DNA from: Streptomyces catenulae
Lineage (GTDB): Bacteria > Actinomycetota > Actinomycetes > Streptomycetales > Streptomycetaceae
NCBI RefSeq assembly: GCF_000718015.1
Contig: NZ_JODY01000001.1
Location: 186,001 to 250,000, forward strand
Length of the DNA stretch: 64,000 nucleotides
Direction of reading: 5' to 3'
Below are positions 7,527-18,689 of the stretch, piece by piece. Under the pieces are notes generated by a model. It saw only the letters and a list, made by a program, of their open reading frames with translations. It was not told the origin of the DNA and ran no database searches. Made by a program: the position numbers and the translations under genes. How positions within the stretch are numbered: the stretch's first letter is position 1; each line of letters starts with the position of its first letter.

Positions 7527-8465
7527 ATGAGGCTCGTCTTCGCCGGTACCCCCGAGGTCGCCGTACCTGCCCTGGATGCCCTGATCGCCTCCGACCGGCA
7601 TGAGGTGGTGGCCGTGGTGACCCGGCCGGACGCCCCGGCCGGTCGCGGCCGACGGCTGGTCGCGAGCCCCGTCGCCGAGCGGGCCGAGGAGGCGGGTATC
7701 GAGGTGCTCAAGCCCGCGAAGCCCGGCGACCCCGAGTTCCTGGCCCGGCTGCGGGAGATCGCCCCCGACTGCTGCCCGGTCGTCGCCTACGGCGCGCTGC
7801 TGCCGCAGTCCGCGCTGGACATCCCCGCCGAGGGCTGGGTCAACCTCCACTTCTCGCTGCTCCCTGCCTGGCGCGGCGCCGCACCCGTGCAGCACGCCGT
7901 GCTCGCCGGGGACGAGGTCACCGGCGCCTCGACCTTCCAGATCGAGAAGGGGCTCGACTCCGGCCCGGTCTTCGGCGTGCTCACCGAGGAGATCCGGCCC
8001 ACCGACACCGCCGGTGACCTGCTCACCCGGCTCGCGTTCGCCGGTGCCGGGCTGCTCGCCGCGACGATGGACGGCATCCAGGACGGCACCCTGCACGCCG
8101 TCCCGCAGCCCGCCGAGGGCGTCTCGCTCGCCCCGAAGATCGAGGTCGAGGACGCCCGGGTGGACTGGGCGGCGCCCGCGCTGCGGGTGGAGCGGGTGGT
8201 CCGCGGCTGTGCGCCGTCCCCCGGCGCCTGGACGCTCTTCCGCGGCGAGCGGCTGAAGCTGATGGCCACCGCGTCGGTCGGCCCGGACGCCGATCTGCAC
8301 CTCGCCCCCGGTGAGCTGGCCGTCACCAAGAAGGCGGTGTACGTCGGCACCGGCAGCCACGCCGTCGAGCTGCTCTGGGTCCAGCCGCAGGGCAAGAAGC
8401 CGATGAAGGGCGCCGACTGGGCGCGCGGTGTCCGTATCGAGGCGGGCGAGGTCATCGGGGAGTAG
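7527..8465 (+). CDS. fmt: Methionyl-tRNA formyltransferase
   Basis: Formylates initiator Met-tRNA with 10-formyl-tetrahydrofolate. The 312-residue protein begins [19 protein letters not shown]. It has the formyltransferase core with the catalytic Asn/His region [21 protein letters not shown] and the downstream Asp in DTAGDLL, then the C-terminal OB-like domain ([22 protein letters not shown]). The ATG at 7527 is chosen over the in-frame GTG at 7506 because it gives the family's usual N-terminus and has GAGAGGT upstream. It is followed after 144 bp by rsmB, the common fmt-rsmB order. Confidence 0.95.
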   Translation: MRLVFAGTPEVAVPALDALIASDRHEVVAVVTRPDAPAGRGRRLVASPVAERAEEAGIEVLKPAKPGDPEFLARLREIAPDCCPVVAYGALLPQSALDIPAEGWVNLHFSLLPAWRGAAPVQHAVLAGDEVTGASTFQIEKGLDSGPVFGVLTEEIRPTDTAGDLLTRLAFAGAGLLAATMDGIQDGTLHAVPQPAEGVSLAPKIEVEDARVDWAAPALRVERVVRGCAPSPGAWTLFRGERLKLMATASVGPDADLHLAPGELAVTKKAVYVGTGSHAVELLWVQPQGKKPMKGADWARGVRIEAGEVIGE

Positions 8466-8488
8466 CGCCCGGCCCGGCGTCCGGGGAC

Positions 8489-8516
8489 GGCGGCCGGTGG
8501 TCCGCCGACGGCCGCC
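8489..8516. terminator. GC-rich hairpin downstream of fmt
   Basis: GGCGGCCG (8489-8496) pairs with CGGCCGCC (8509-8516) around a 12-nt loop. No U-run follows, so this is a weak or bifunctional terminator at best. It could equally shape the leader of rsmB. Confidence 0.35.
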
Positions 8517-8609
8517 GCCCGCCGCCGCCCCGGGCTCCCCGCACCGCGCGTACGCTGGTCACACACCCTTTCCGCTCGCCTTTCCCTCTCGTACCCGGAG
8601 CACCTTTTC

Positions 8610-10043
8610 GTGAGCCAGCAGCCGCGTCGCCGTCCCAGCAAGCCCTACCGCCGCCCGCAGAAGGACCCGGTCCGGATCCTCGCGTTCGAGGCGCTGCGGG
8701 CCGTCGACGAGCGGGACGCCTACGCCAACCTCGTCCTGCCGCCGCTGCTGCGCAGGGCACGCGAGAACCCGGACTTCGACAGCCGGGACGCGGCGCTCGC
8801 CACCGAGCTGGTCTACGGCACGCTGCGCCGCCAGGGCACCTACGACGCGATCGTCGCGCAGTGCGTGGACCGCCCGCTGCGCGAGGTGGACCCGCCGGTC
8901 CTCGACGTCCTCACCCTCGGCGCCCACCAGCTGCTCGGCACCCGTATCCCCACCCACGCGGCGGTCAGCGCCAGCGTGGAGCTGGCCCGGGTGGTGCTCG
9001 GCGACGGCCGCGCCAAGTTCGTCAACGCGGTGCTGCGCAAGGTCGCGGCGGCCGACATGGACACCTGGCTGGAGCGGATCGCCCCCGATTACGACGAGGC
9101 CGCCGAGGAGCACCTCGGGCTGGTCCACGCCCACCCCCGCTGGATCGTCTCCGCCCTGTGGGACGCGCTCGGCGGCGGCCGCGCGGGCATCGAGGACCTG
9201 CTGGAGGCCGACAACGAACGGCCCGAGGTCACGCTGGTCGCCCGCCCCGGCCGGTCCACCGCCGAGGAGTTGCTGACCGCCGCGGGCGAGGACCGCGCGC
9301 TGCCCGGCCGCTGGTCGCCGTACGCGGTCCGGCTGGCCGAGGGCGGTGAGCCCGGGGCGCTGGACGCGGTGCGCGAGGGGCGTGCCGGGGTGCAGGACGA
9401 GGGGAGTCAGCTGGTCGCGCTGGCGCTGGCGAACGCGCCCGTCGAGGGCGACGACCGGCGCTGGCTGGACGGCTGTGCCGGCCCCGGCGGCAAGGCGGCG
9501 CTGCTGGCCGCGCTGGCGGCGGAGCGCGGGGCGGCGCTGCTCGCCTCCGAGAAGCAGCCGCACCGTGCCGGTCTGGTGGCCCGCGCCCTGGAGGGCAACC
9601 CCGGCCCGTACGCGGTGATCGCCGCCGACGGCACCCGCCCCGCGTGGCGGCCCGGCGCCTTCGACCGGGTGCTGGTCGACGTGCCGTGCACCGGTCTGGG
9701 CGCGCTGCGCCGCCGCCCCGAGGCCCGCTGGCGCCGCCGCCCGGAGGACCTGGACGGTTTCGCGCCGCTCCAGCGGGAGCTGCTGCGCCAGGCGCTGGCC
9801 GCGGTCCGGGTCGGCGGCGTCGTCGGCTACGCGACCTGCTCGCCGCACCTCGCCGAGACCCGCGCCGTCGTGGACGACGTCCTCAAGGGCCGCGGCGGTG
9901 TGCCGGTCGGCGCGGAGTGGATCGACGCCCGCCCGCTGATGCCCGGCGTCCCGGCGCTCGGTGACGGTCCCGATGTTCAGCTGTGGCCGCATCTGCACGG
10001 TACGGACGCGATGTACCTGGCGCTGCTGCGGCGTACCGCCTGA
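8610..10043 (+). CDS. rsmB: 16S rRNA m5C967 methyltransferase RsmB (NusB + Fmu/Sun domains)
   Basis: A 477-residue RsmB/NOP-family enzyme. The N-terminal NusB-like RNA-binding domain covers about residues 20-150 (RILAFEALRAVDERDAYANL). The Rossmann methyltransferase follows with motif I CAGPGGKAA, motif IV DVPCTGLG carrying C360, and motif VI YATCSPH carrying C410. In this family the motif VI cysteine attacks the base and the motif IV cysteine releases the product. The GTG start follows a spacer downstream of fmt. Its neighbourhood and domain order are those of a housekeeping rRNA modification gene. Confidence 0.93.
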   Translation: MSQQPRRRPSKPYRRPQKDPVRILAFEALRAVDERDAYANLVLPPLLRRARENPDFDSRDAALATELVYGTLRRQGTYDAIVAQCVDRPLREVDPPVLDVLTLGAHQLLGTRIPTHAAVSASVELARVVLGDGRAKFVNAVLRKVAAADMDTWLERIAPDYDEAAEEHLGLVHAHPRWIVSALWDALGGGRAGIEDLLEADNERPEVTLVARPGRSTAEELLTAAGEDRALPGRWSPYAVRLAEGGEPGALDAVREGRAGVQDEGSQLVALALANAPVEGDDRRWLDGCAGPGGKAALLAALAAERGAALLASEKQPHRAGLVARALEGNPGPYAVIAADGTRPAWRPGAFDRVLVDVPCTGLGALRRRPEARWRRRPEDLDGFAPLQRELLRQALAAVRVGGVVGYATCSPHLAETRAVVDDVLKGRGGVPVGAEWIDARPLMPGVPALGDGPDVQLWPHLHGTDAMYLALLRRTA

Positions 10044-10063
10044 GCGGACGCCGCCGGAAACAC

Positions 10064-10140
10064 CCGCGGCCGACGGCCGCCGTGGCCGGTGTCCGACCCC
10101 CTGGGGGATCGGGCACCGGCCACGGCCGCTCGTCGGCCGC
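10064..10140. terminator. Long bidirectional stem-loop between rsmB and gap
   Basis: The inner stem is CCGTGGCCGGTGTCCGA (10080-10096) with TCGGGCACCGGCCACGG (10109-10125), 17 pairs including one G-U. CCCC/GGGG in the loop can pair further, and the flanking GCCGACGGC/CGTCGGC halves can extend it outwards. It lies between convergent rsmB and gap, so it can serve both directions. It has no U-run, as is common in Streptomyces. Confidence 0.7.
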
Positions 10141-10164
10141 TGTGCCGGGTGCGGGCGGTGTCGG

Positions 10165-11610
10165 TCAGACCGCCGGTGCCGGGTACGTCGGGTACTCGAC
10201 GCCGGAGACGTACTGCACGACGCGGATGACCTGGCAGGAGTAGCCGAACTCGTTGTCGTACCAGAGGTAGAGGATGGCGTTGTCGCCCTCGACCTTGGTG
10301 GCACCGGCGTCGACGATCGAGGCGTGGCGCGAGCCGATGAAGTCGTTCGAGACGGCGTCGGGGGCGCTGGTGAAGTCGATCTGACGCTTCAGCGGGGAGG
10401 TCAGCGAGACCTCGCGGAGGTGGTCGAGGACCTCCTCGCGGGTGGTCTCGCGGGCCAGCTGGAGGTTGAGGATCGCGATGGAGACGTCCGGCACGGGCAC
10501 CCGGATCGAGCTGCCGGTGATCTTCGCCTTCAGGTCGGGCAGCGCCTTGGCGACGGCGGAGGCGGCACCCGTCTCCGTGATCACCATGTTGAGCGGCGCC
10601 GACCGGCCGCGCCGCTCCGACTTGTGGTAATTGTCCAGCAGGTTCTGGTCGTTGGTGAACGAGTGGACGGTCTCGACGTGGCCGCGCACGACGCCGTACT
10701 CGTCCTCCATCGCCTTCAGCGGCGGGACGATCGCGTTGGTGGTGCAGGAGGCGCAGGACAGGATCTGCTCGTCCGGCTTGATCATGTCGTGGTTGACGCC
10801 GTGGACGATGTTCGGGACGTCGCCCTTGCCCGGGGCGGTCAGGACGACCTTGTCGACACCGGGGCGCAGGTGCTTCGAGAGCCCCTCGCGGTCGCGCCAC
10901 TTGCCGGTGTTGTCGATGAGGATGGCGTCCTTGATGCCGTACTCGGTGTAGTCGATCTCGGACGGGTCGTTGGCGTAGATCACCTTGATCTCGTTGCCGT
11001 TGGCGACGATGGTGCCGTTCGCCTCGTCCACGGTGATCGTGCCCTGGAACTGACCGTGGATGGAGTCGCGCCGCAGCAGCGAGGCGCGCTTGACCAGGTC
11101 GTCGGCGCCGCCGCCGCGCACCACGATGGCGCGCAGCCGCAGACCGTTGCCGGAGCCGGCCTTCTCGATGAGCAGGCGGGCCACGAGGCGGCCGATGCGG
11201 CCGAAGCCGTACAGGACGACGTCCCGGCCCTGGCGGCACTCGATCTTGTTGGCGCCGGTGGCGCCGGAGACCGCCTCGGCGGTGAACTCCTCGATGCTCA
11301 GACCGCGCTCGTCGGCCTTGTACGTCGCGGCGAGCATGCCGAGGTCGATCTGGGAGGGGCCGAGGTCGAGCGTGGTGAGCGCCTGGAGGAACGGCAGGGT
11401 GTCGGTGACCGACAGCTCCTCACCGGCGATCTGCCGGGCGAAGCGGTGGGTCTTGAGGATGCTGACCACCGACTTGTTCACCAAGGAGCGGCTGTGCAGC
11501 AGGACGGTCACGTCCCGCTCGCGGTGCAGCTTCCCGATGATCGGGATCATCGACTCCGCGATCTCCTCGCGGTTCTTCCAGTTGGTGAACGAGTCGTCGT
11601 TGACAGTCAC
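10165..11610 (-). CDS. gap: Glyceraldehyde-3-phosphate dehydrogenase, long (about 480-residue) type
   Basis: A 481-residue NAD(P)-dependent GAPDH with an N-terminal extension of about 125 residues before the Rossmann start VVLYGFGRIGRLVARLL. The catalytic cysteine is C289 in SCASCTTNAIVPP, and the C-terminal signature YLWYDNEFGYSCQV is intact. The long isoform is a recognised bacterial GAPDH subgroup distinct from the 330-residue glycolytic enzyme. The start is GTG at 11610 (VTVNDDSF). The open frame continues upstream, but that part is the antisense of a GC-rich leader. It is monocistronic, convergent with rsmB, and separated by 195 bp from divergently transcribed rpe. Confidence 0.9.
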   Translation of the reverse strand: MTVNDDSFTNWKNREEIAESMIPIIGKLHRERDVTVLLHSRSLVNKSVVSILKTHRFARQIAGEELSVTDTLPFLQALTTLDLGPSQIDLGMLAATYKADERGLSIEEFTAEAVSGATGANKIECRQGRDVVLYGFGRIGRLVARLLIEKAGSGNGLRLRAIVVRGGGADDLVKRASLLRRDSIHGQFQGTITVDEANGTIVANGNEIKVIYANDPSEIDYTEYGIKDAILIDNTGKWRDREGLSKHLRPGVDKVVLTAPGKGDVPNIVHGVNHDMIKPDEQILSCASCTTNAIVPPLKAMEDEYGVVRGHVETVHSFTNDQNLLDNYHKSERRGRSAPLNMVITETGAASAVAKALPDLKAKITGSSIRVPVPDVSIAILNLQLARETTREEVLDHLREVSLTSPLKRQIDFTSAPDAVSNDFIGSRHASIVDAGATKVEGDNAILYLWYDNEFGYSCQVIRVVQYVSGVEYPTYPAPAV

Positions 11611-11805
11611 AGGCTTATCTCTCGATCGAGCTAGGCGGTGCTCATATGCTAACCCGACGCAAATTCGATACTCCGGCCGGTGTCCGAGGGGGAGCGCGGC
11701 GAACGGGCCCGGTCCGCGGGGCCGCGGGCCCGGTCGGCGGCCCCGCCCGGGCGCTCCCCGGGGCACTCCGCGAAGCCGCCGCGGGGGTCAGGTCATACTG
11801 GTCAC

Positions 11806-12486
11806 ATGGCCTTGATCAACCCCAGCATCCTGTCCGCGGACTTCTCCCGGCTCGCCGAGGAGGCGCGGGCCGTCGAGGGCGCCGACTGGCTCCATGTCGA
11901 CGTGATGGACAACCACTTCGTGCCCAATCTCACGCTCGGGGTGCCGGTCGTCGAGTCGCTGAGCCGCGCGACGGACACCCCGCTCGACCTCCATCTGATG
12001 ATCGAGGACCCGGACCGGTGGGCCCCGCAGTACATCGAGGCGGGCGCGGGCTCGGTGACCTTCCACGCGGAGGCGGCGGCCGCCCCCGTCCGGCTGGCGC
12101 GGGAGATCCGGGCCAAGGGCGCACGGGCGTCGATGGCCCTCAAGCCGGCCACACCGATCGAGCCGTACGAGGACCTGCTGCCCGAGCTGGACATGGTGCT
12201 GATCATGACCGTGGAGCCGGGCTTCGGCGGGCAGGCGTTCCTCGACATCATGCTGCCGAAGATCCGGCGCACCCGTGAGCTGATCTCCCGGCACGGGCTC
12301 CAGATGTGGCTCCAGGTGGACGGCGGGGTGTCGGCGTCCACCATCGAGCGGTGCGCCGAGGCCGGTGCCGACGTCTTCGTCGCCGGATCCGCCGTCTATG
12401 GCGCCGACGATCCGGCCAAGGCCGTCCGCGAGCTGCGGGAGCAGGCGGCGGCCGCGACCCCGGCGGGCTGGGGCTGCACCCACTGA
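11806..12486 (+). CDS. rpe: Ribulose-phosphate 3-epimerase
   Basis: Interconverts ribulose-5-phosphate and xylulose-5-phosphate in the pentose phosphate pathway. The 226-residue TIM barrel shows [13 protein letters not shown], the metal-binding [13 protein letters not shown] and LHLMI segments, [10 protein letters not shown] and the second catalytic Asp in [10 protein letters not shown]. The ATG at 11806 gives the family N-terminus. An open upstream extension of 42 codons has no family similarity. Followed by a strong terminator. Confidence 0.95.
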   Translation: MALINPSILSADFSRLAEEARAVEGADWLHVDVMDNHFVPNLTLGVPVVESLSRATDTPLDLHLMIEDPDRWAPQYIEAGAGSVTFHAEAAAAPVRLAREIRAKGARASMALKPATPIEPYEDLLPELDMVLIMTVEPGFGGQAFLDIMLPKIRRTRELISRHGLQMWLQVDGGVSASTIERCAEAGADVFVAGSAVYGADDPAKAVRELREQAAAATPAGWGCTH

Positions 12487-12491
12487 TCCCG

Positions 12492-12530
12492 GGCGGCGGG
12501 CCGAACTCCGGCCCGCCGCCGCTCCTTTCA
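12492..12530 (+). terminator. Rho-independent terminator after rpe
   Basis: GGCGGCGGGCCG (12492-12503) pairs with CGGCCCGCCGCC (12509-12520), a 12-bp stem with a 5-nt loop, followed by the T-rich GCTCCTTTC. Located 6 bp after the rpe stop. Confidence 0.8.
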
Positions 12531-12663
12531 TCCTCGCCCCGCCCCCGGTTGTCCGCGCCGCCACCGGCCGTTCACGGCCCCGGGGTGGTCGTGGTCCCCG
12601 TCCGCCGCGGGTTTCTGCAAGGATGAGCAAAGACTCGATCAGATGCGCACAGGGGAGATTTTC

Positions 12664-13680
12664 GTGGTAGCCAGCCGCCCGCAGTCCGGTATGGGCCCCG
12701 CCGAGCTGGTGCAGGCCGCGGCCATGGCCCGCCGTTTCTATCTGGAGGGCAAGTCCAAAATCCAGATCGCCGAGGAGTTCGGCGTCAGCCGCTTCAAGGT
12801 CGCCCGGGTGCTGGAGACGGCGCTGGAGCGGGATCTCGTACGGATCGAGATCAGGGTGCCGTCCGAGCTGGACGCCGAACGCTCCGACGCGCTGCGCGCC
12901 CGCTACGGCCTGCGGCACGCCGTCGTCGTCGAGTCCCCGGCCGACGCCTCCGAGGAGGCCGCCGACCCGGAGAACCTCGGCGAGGTCGCCGCCGACCTGC
13001 TCGGCGAGCTGGTCACCGAGGGCGATGTGCTCGGCCTGGCCTGGGGCCGCTCCACCATCCACATGGCGGCGGCGCTGCACCGCCTCCCGCCGTGCACCGT
13101 CGTCCAGCTCACCGGCGTCTACGACGCGGGGACCGCCGACCGCGGCTCCGTCGAGGCGGTCCGCCGGGCCGCCGAGGTCTCCGGCGGCGAGGCGCACCCG
13201 ATCTACGCGCCGATGCTGCTGCCGGACCCGGCGACCGCCGCCGCGCTGCGCGGCCAGACCGGTATCGCCCGCGCCTTCGAGCACTTCGACAAGGTCACCG
13301 TCGCCTGTGTCTCCATCGGCTCCTGGGAGCCCGGCGTCTCGACCGTCTACGACATGCTCAGTGACGACGAGCGCGCGCACTACGCCTCGCTGGGCGCCGC
13401 CGCCGAGATGTCCGCGCACCTCTTCGACGCCGAGGGCCGCCGTATCGGCCGGGATCTGGGCGAGCGGTGCATCACGGTGGAGGCGGACCGGCTGCGCCGG
13501 ATCCCCGAGGTCGTCGCCATCGCGGGGGGCCGCCGCAAGGCCGCCGCGATCGGTGCGGTGCTCCGCTCCGGCCTGGTCACCAGCCTGGTCACGGACACCG
13601 CCGCCGCCGATCACCTGCTGCTGGAGACCGGTCCGGGCCCGCGCCCGGCCCTGGAGCGCACCGACCCGGACGGCGCCTGA
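12664..13680 (+). CDS. SorC-family sugar-binding transcriptional regulator
   Basis: A 338-residue regulator. The N-terminal HTH is KSKIQIAEEFGVSRFKVARVL. The C-terminal SorC/DeoR-type effector domain is recognised by GLAWGRSTIHMAAAL and VTVACVSIGSWEPGVSTV, which in this family binds a sugar phosphate and controls oligomerisation. GTG at 12664 is preferred because GGGGAG lies 7 nt upstream. The ATG 21 nt earlier would bury that site inside the coding sequence. Lying next to rpe it may sense a pentose phosphate or nucleoside-derived sugar, but no adjacent catabolic operon is present, so its target is unknown. Confidence 0.85.
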   Translation: MVASRPQSGMGPAELVQAAAMARRFYLEGKSKIQIAEEFGVSRFKVARVLETALERDLVRIEIRVPSELDAERSDALRARYGLRHAVVVESPADASEEAADPENLGEVAADLLGELVTEGDVLGLAWGRSTIHMAAALHRLPPCTVVQLTGVYDAGTADRGSVEAVRRAAEVSGGEAHPIYAPMLLPDPATAAALRGQTGIARAFEHFDKVTVACVSIGSWEPGVSTVYDMLSDDERAHYASLGAAAEMSAHLFDAEGRRIGRDLGERCITVEADRLRRIPEVVAIAGGRRKAAAIGAVLRSGLVTSLVTDTAAADHLLLETGPGPRPALERTDPDGA

Positions 13681-13769
13681 GGGACGGCGCCCGGTGGCAG
13701 GCGCCGCCGTCCCACCGCAGCGGGGGAACCGGCGCGGCGGCCCGGCCCCCGCTGTGACAGCATCGGCGC

Positions 13770-16233
<2,464 letters not shown>

Positions 16234-16245
16234 CACCCGCACCAC

Positions 16246-16296
16246 CCGCAGGGGCCCGCGCCGAAACGCTTCGGTGCGCGGCCCCTGCGGCGTTTT
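16246..16296 (+). terminator. Rho-independent terminator after guaB1
   Basis: CCGCAGGGGCC (16246-16256) pairs with GGCCCCTGCGG (16280-16290). The inner GCGCCGAA/TTCGGTGCGC halves also pair, giving a long stem. It is followed by CGTTTTCG. This is the clearest intrinsic terminator in the left half. Confidence 0.9.
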
Positions 16297-16343
16297 CGCA
16301 GCTCGTGCCGGTGCGGGGCGCCCGTACGATCGGGTGGTGGGCG

Positions 16344-16439
16344 CGCAACGAACGACCGGTGCCCGGCGCGGTGCGCAACGTTCCGCCGCGGTTGCGCAAG
16401 GAACCTGCATTACGGCAGGTCAGGAGCGGGCCGTAAGGT
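16344..16439 (+). promoter_or_regulatory. Promoter and probable AsnC operator of the permease-asnC transcript
   Basis: Minus-35 TTACGG (16410-16415) and minus-10 TAAGGT (16434-16439) have an 18-bp spacer. Upstream are CGCAAC at 16344 and 16374 and CGCAAG at 16395. The middle one is half of a perfect inverted repeat, TGCGCAAC (16372-16379) with GTTGCGCA (16391-16398). The whole arrangement is repeated, element by element, before the nitrilase gene (18555-18652). The adjacent Lrp/AsnC protein is the natural candidate to bind it. Confidence 0.65.
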
Positions 16440-16577
16440 CATGCGCTGTACGTGGAGTGGCGGGGACCGTCAGCTCGGCGGTCTCCTGCTGCGGGTGCGT
16501 TCCGCCTGCCCGCACGCCGACCGCCGCCGGTCGCCGTCGCCCGTTCCCCGACCGGCAGCGATGAAGGAGCCACCCCA

Positions 16578-18044
16578 GTGTTGGAGCACGGCGCGTCCCC
16601 CGGGGGCAGCGATCCCCGGCCCCCGTCCGCAGGTGGCCTCGGCACCCGGCTGATGCGGCGCAAGCCCGTCGAACGGCTCGTCGCCGAGGGCGGGCAGGGC
16701 GAGGGCGGCTCGCTGCGCCGCTCGATGGGCATGTGGCAGCTGACGATGATCAGCATCGGCGCCACCCTCGGCACCGGCATCTTCGTCGTCCTCGGCGAGG
16801 CGGTGCCCGACGCCGGACCGGCGGTGATCCTCTCCTTCGTCATCGCGGGCATCACGGCCCTCTTCTCGGCCCTCTCCTACGCGGAGCTGGCCGGTACCAT
16901 CCCGGTCTCCGGCTCCTCGTACTCCTACGCCTACGCCACCCTCGGCGAGCTGGTCGCCTGGGTCTGCGGCTGGTGTCTGATCCTGGAGTACGGCGTCTCC
17001 GTCGCGGCGGTCGCGGTCGGCTGGGGGCAGTACCTCAACGAACTGCTCTCCGGGACGATCGGCGTCACCATCCCCGCCGCGCTCTCCCAGCCGCCCGGCA
17101 GCGGCGGGATCTTCAACCTCCCGGCGTTGCTGGTCGTGATGCTCGCCATGGTCTTCCTGCTGGGCGGCGCCAAGGAGAGCGCCCGGGCCAACACGATCAT
17201 GGTCTCCGTCAAGATCGTCGCGCTGCTGCTCTTCTGCGGCGTGGCGCTCCAGGGCGTGAAGTCCGGCAACTACGCGAACTTCATGCCGATGGGCATGGCG
17301 GGCGTCAGCGCCGCCGGGGCCACCCTCTTCTTCTCCTACATCGGCTTCGACGCCGCCTCCACCGCGGGCGAGGAGGCCCGCAACCCGCAGCGCGACCTGC
17401 CGCGCGCGATCATGCTGTCGCTGCTCATCGTCACCACGCTGTACTGCCTGGTCGCCGCGGTCGCGGTGGGCGCGCTGCCCTGGCAGCGGTTCAAGGGGTC
17501 GGAGGCGGCGCTCGCCGGGATCCTCAAGGAGGTCACCGGCCAGGACATCTGGGCCGTGCTGCTCGCCGCCGGTGCCGTCGTCGCCATCGCCAGCGTCGTG
17601 CTGACCGTGCTCTACGGCCAGACCCGCATCCTCTTCGCGATGTCCCGCGACGGGCTGGTGCCCCGGGTCTTCTCCAAGGTGCACCCCAGGTCCGGGGCGC
17701 CGCGCGCCAACACCGTCATCGTCTCGCTCTTCTGCGGGGTGCTGGCCGCCGCCGTCCCGCTCGGTCAGCTCGCCGACGCCACCAGCATCGGCACGCTCTT
17801 CGCCTTCGCCCTGGTCAATGTCGCGGTGATCGTGCTGCGCCGGACCCGCCCCGAGATGCACCGCACCTTCCGCACCCCGCTGGCACCGCTCTTCCCGGCG
17901 ATCGGCTTCGTGCTCTGCGTCTACATGATGGGCAGCCTCTCCCCGGTGACCTGGGCGGTCTTCGGAATCTGGATGGCCGTCGGCCTTGTGGTCTACTTCG
18001 GGTACGGCATGCGCCGCTCCCGGCTGGCCCCGTCAGAGAAGTGA
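16578..18044 (+). CDS. APC-family amino acid permease
   Basis: A 488-residue integral membrane protein of the amino acid-polyamine-organocation family, cationic amino acid transporter-like. After a charged cytoplasmic N-terminus of about 50 residues come roughly 12 hydrophobic segments. The APC signature IGATLGTGIFVVLGEA is in TM1, then SYAELAGTIPVSGSSYSYAY, and FFSYIGFDAASTAGEEARNPQRDLPRA is in the TM6 to loop region. The start is GTG at 16578 with AAGGAG 8 nt upstream. It is followed 10 bp later by an AsnC-type regulator, and shares promoter architecture with the downstream hydrolase-oxidase operon. It probably imports the amino acid that those enzymes degrade. Confidence 0.88.
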   Translation: MLEHGASPGGSDPRPPSAGGLGTRLMRRKPVERLVAEGGQGEGGSLRRSMGMWQLTMISIGATLGTGIFVVLGEAVPDAGPAVILSFVIAGITALFSALSYAELAGTIPVSGSSYSYAYATLGELVAWVCGWCLILEYGVSVAAVAVGWGQYLNELLSGTIGVTIPAALSQPPGSGGIFNLPALLVVMLAMVFLLGGAKESARANTIMVSVKIVALLLFCGVALQGVKSGNYANFMPMGMAGVSAAGATLFFSYIGFDAASTAGEEARNPQRDLPRAIMLSLLIVTTLYCLVAAVAVGALPWQRFKGSEAALAGILKEVTGQDIWAVLLAAGAVVAIASVVLTVLYGQTRILFAMSRDGLVPRVFSKVHPRSGAPRANTVIVSLFCGVLAAAVPLGQLADATSIGTLFAFALVNVAVIVLRRTRPEMHRTFRTPLAPLFPAIGFVLCVYMMGSLSPVTWAVFGIWMAVGLVVYFGYGMRRSRLAPSEK

Positions 18045-18054
18045 TCCACCCGCA

Positions 18055-18510
18055 GTGCGACTGAACGACCTCGACGAACGCATCGTCCACGCCCTCGCCG
18101 AGGACGCCCGGCGCAGCTACGCCGACATCGGCCAGGAGGTCGGGCTCTCCGCCCCGGCCGTCAAACGCCGGGTGGACCGGCTGCGCGCCGAGGGGGCCAT
18201 CACCGGCTTCACGGTGCGGGTCGACCCGGCGGCGCTGGGCTGGGAGACCGAGGGCTACATCGAGCTGTACTGCAGCCGCAACACCTCGCCCGAGGCGATC
18301 CACCGCGGTCTGTCGCGCTACCCGGAAGTGGCGTCCGCCTCCACCGTCACCGGTGAGGCGGACGCCCTCGTCCAGGTCTTCGCCGCCGACATGCGCCACT
18401 TCGAACGGGTCCTGGAACGTATCGCGGGCGAACCGTTCGTGGAGCGCACCAAGTCCGTCCTGGTCCTCTCCCCGCTGCTGCGCCGCTTCAGCTCCGGCTC
18501 GCCGGGCTGA
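18055..18510 (+). CDS. Lrp/AsnC-family transcriptional regulator
   Basis: A 151-residue regulator. The N-terminal winged HTH is LNDLDERIVHALAEDARRSY then IGQEVGLSAPAVKRRVDRL. The C-terminal RAM ligand-binding domain (GYIELYCSRNTSPEAIH to ASTVTGEADALVQVF) is the alpha-beta sandwich that binds amino acids and builds octamers. The GTG start lies 10 bp after the permease stop, so the two form one transcript. Repeated CGCAAC elements at about 3- and 2-turn spacing before both this operon and the next fit the way Lrp-family octamers wrap DNA. Confidence 0.88.
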   Translation: MRLNDLDERIVHALAEDARRSYADIGQEVGLSAPAVKRRVDRLRAEGAITGFTVRVDPAALGWETEGYIELYCSRNTSPEAIHRGLSRYPEVASASTVTGEADALVQVFAADMRHFERVLERIAGEPFVERTKSVLVLSPLLRRFSSGSPG

Positions 18511-18554
18511 GGACGGACGGGCCGGGCGGCGGCCCGCGCCCCGGAAACCGCCCC

Positions 18555-18652
18555 CGCAACGAATCGCCGCACCGTCCCCGATACGCGCAACAAATCGCTC
18601 ATCGGGACGCAACGGAGGCGCCTTGTCGCAGGTCAGCGCCGGACCGTACGGT
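18555..18652 (+). promoter_or_regulatory. Promoter and probable AsnC operator of the hydrolase-oxidase operon
   Basis: Minus-35 TTGTCG (18623-18628) and minus-10 TACGGT (18647-18652) have an 18-bp spacer. CGCAAC occurs at 18555, 18586 and 18608, i.e. 31 and 22 bp apart with the minus-35 starting 15 bp after the third. In the permease promoter the same intervals are 30, 21 and 15. The spacer GCAGGTCAG and the run CCGTAnGGTCAT are also shared. Confidence 0.65.
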
Positions 18653-18689
18653 CATTGCGTCCACCGCGAACCGTCCGCCGAGGGGTCCC

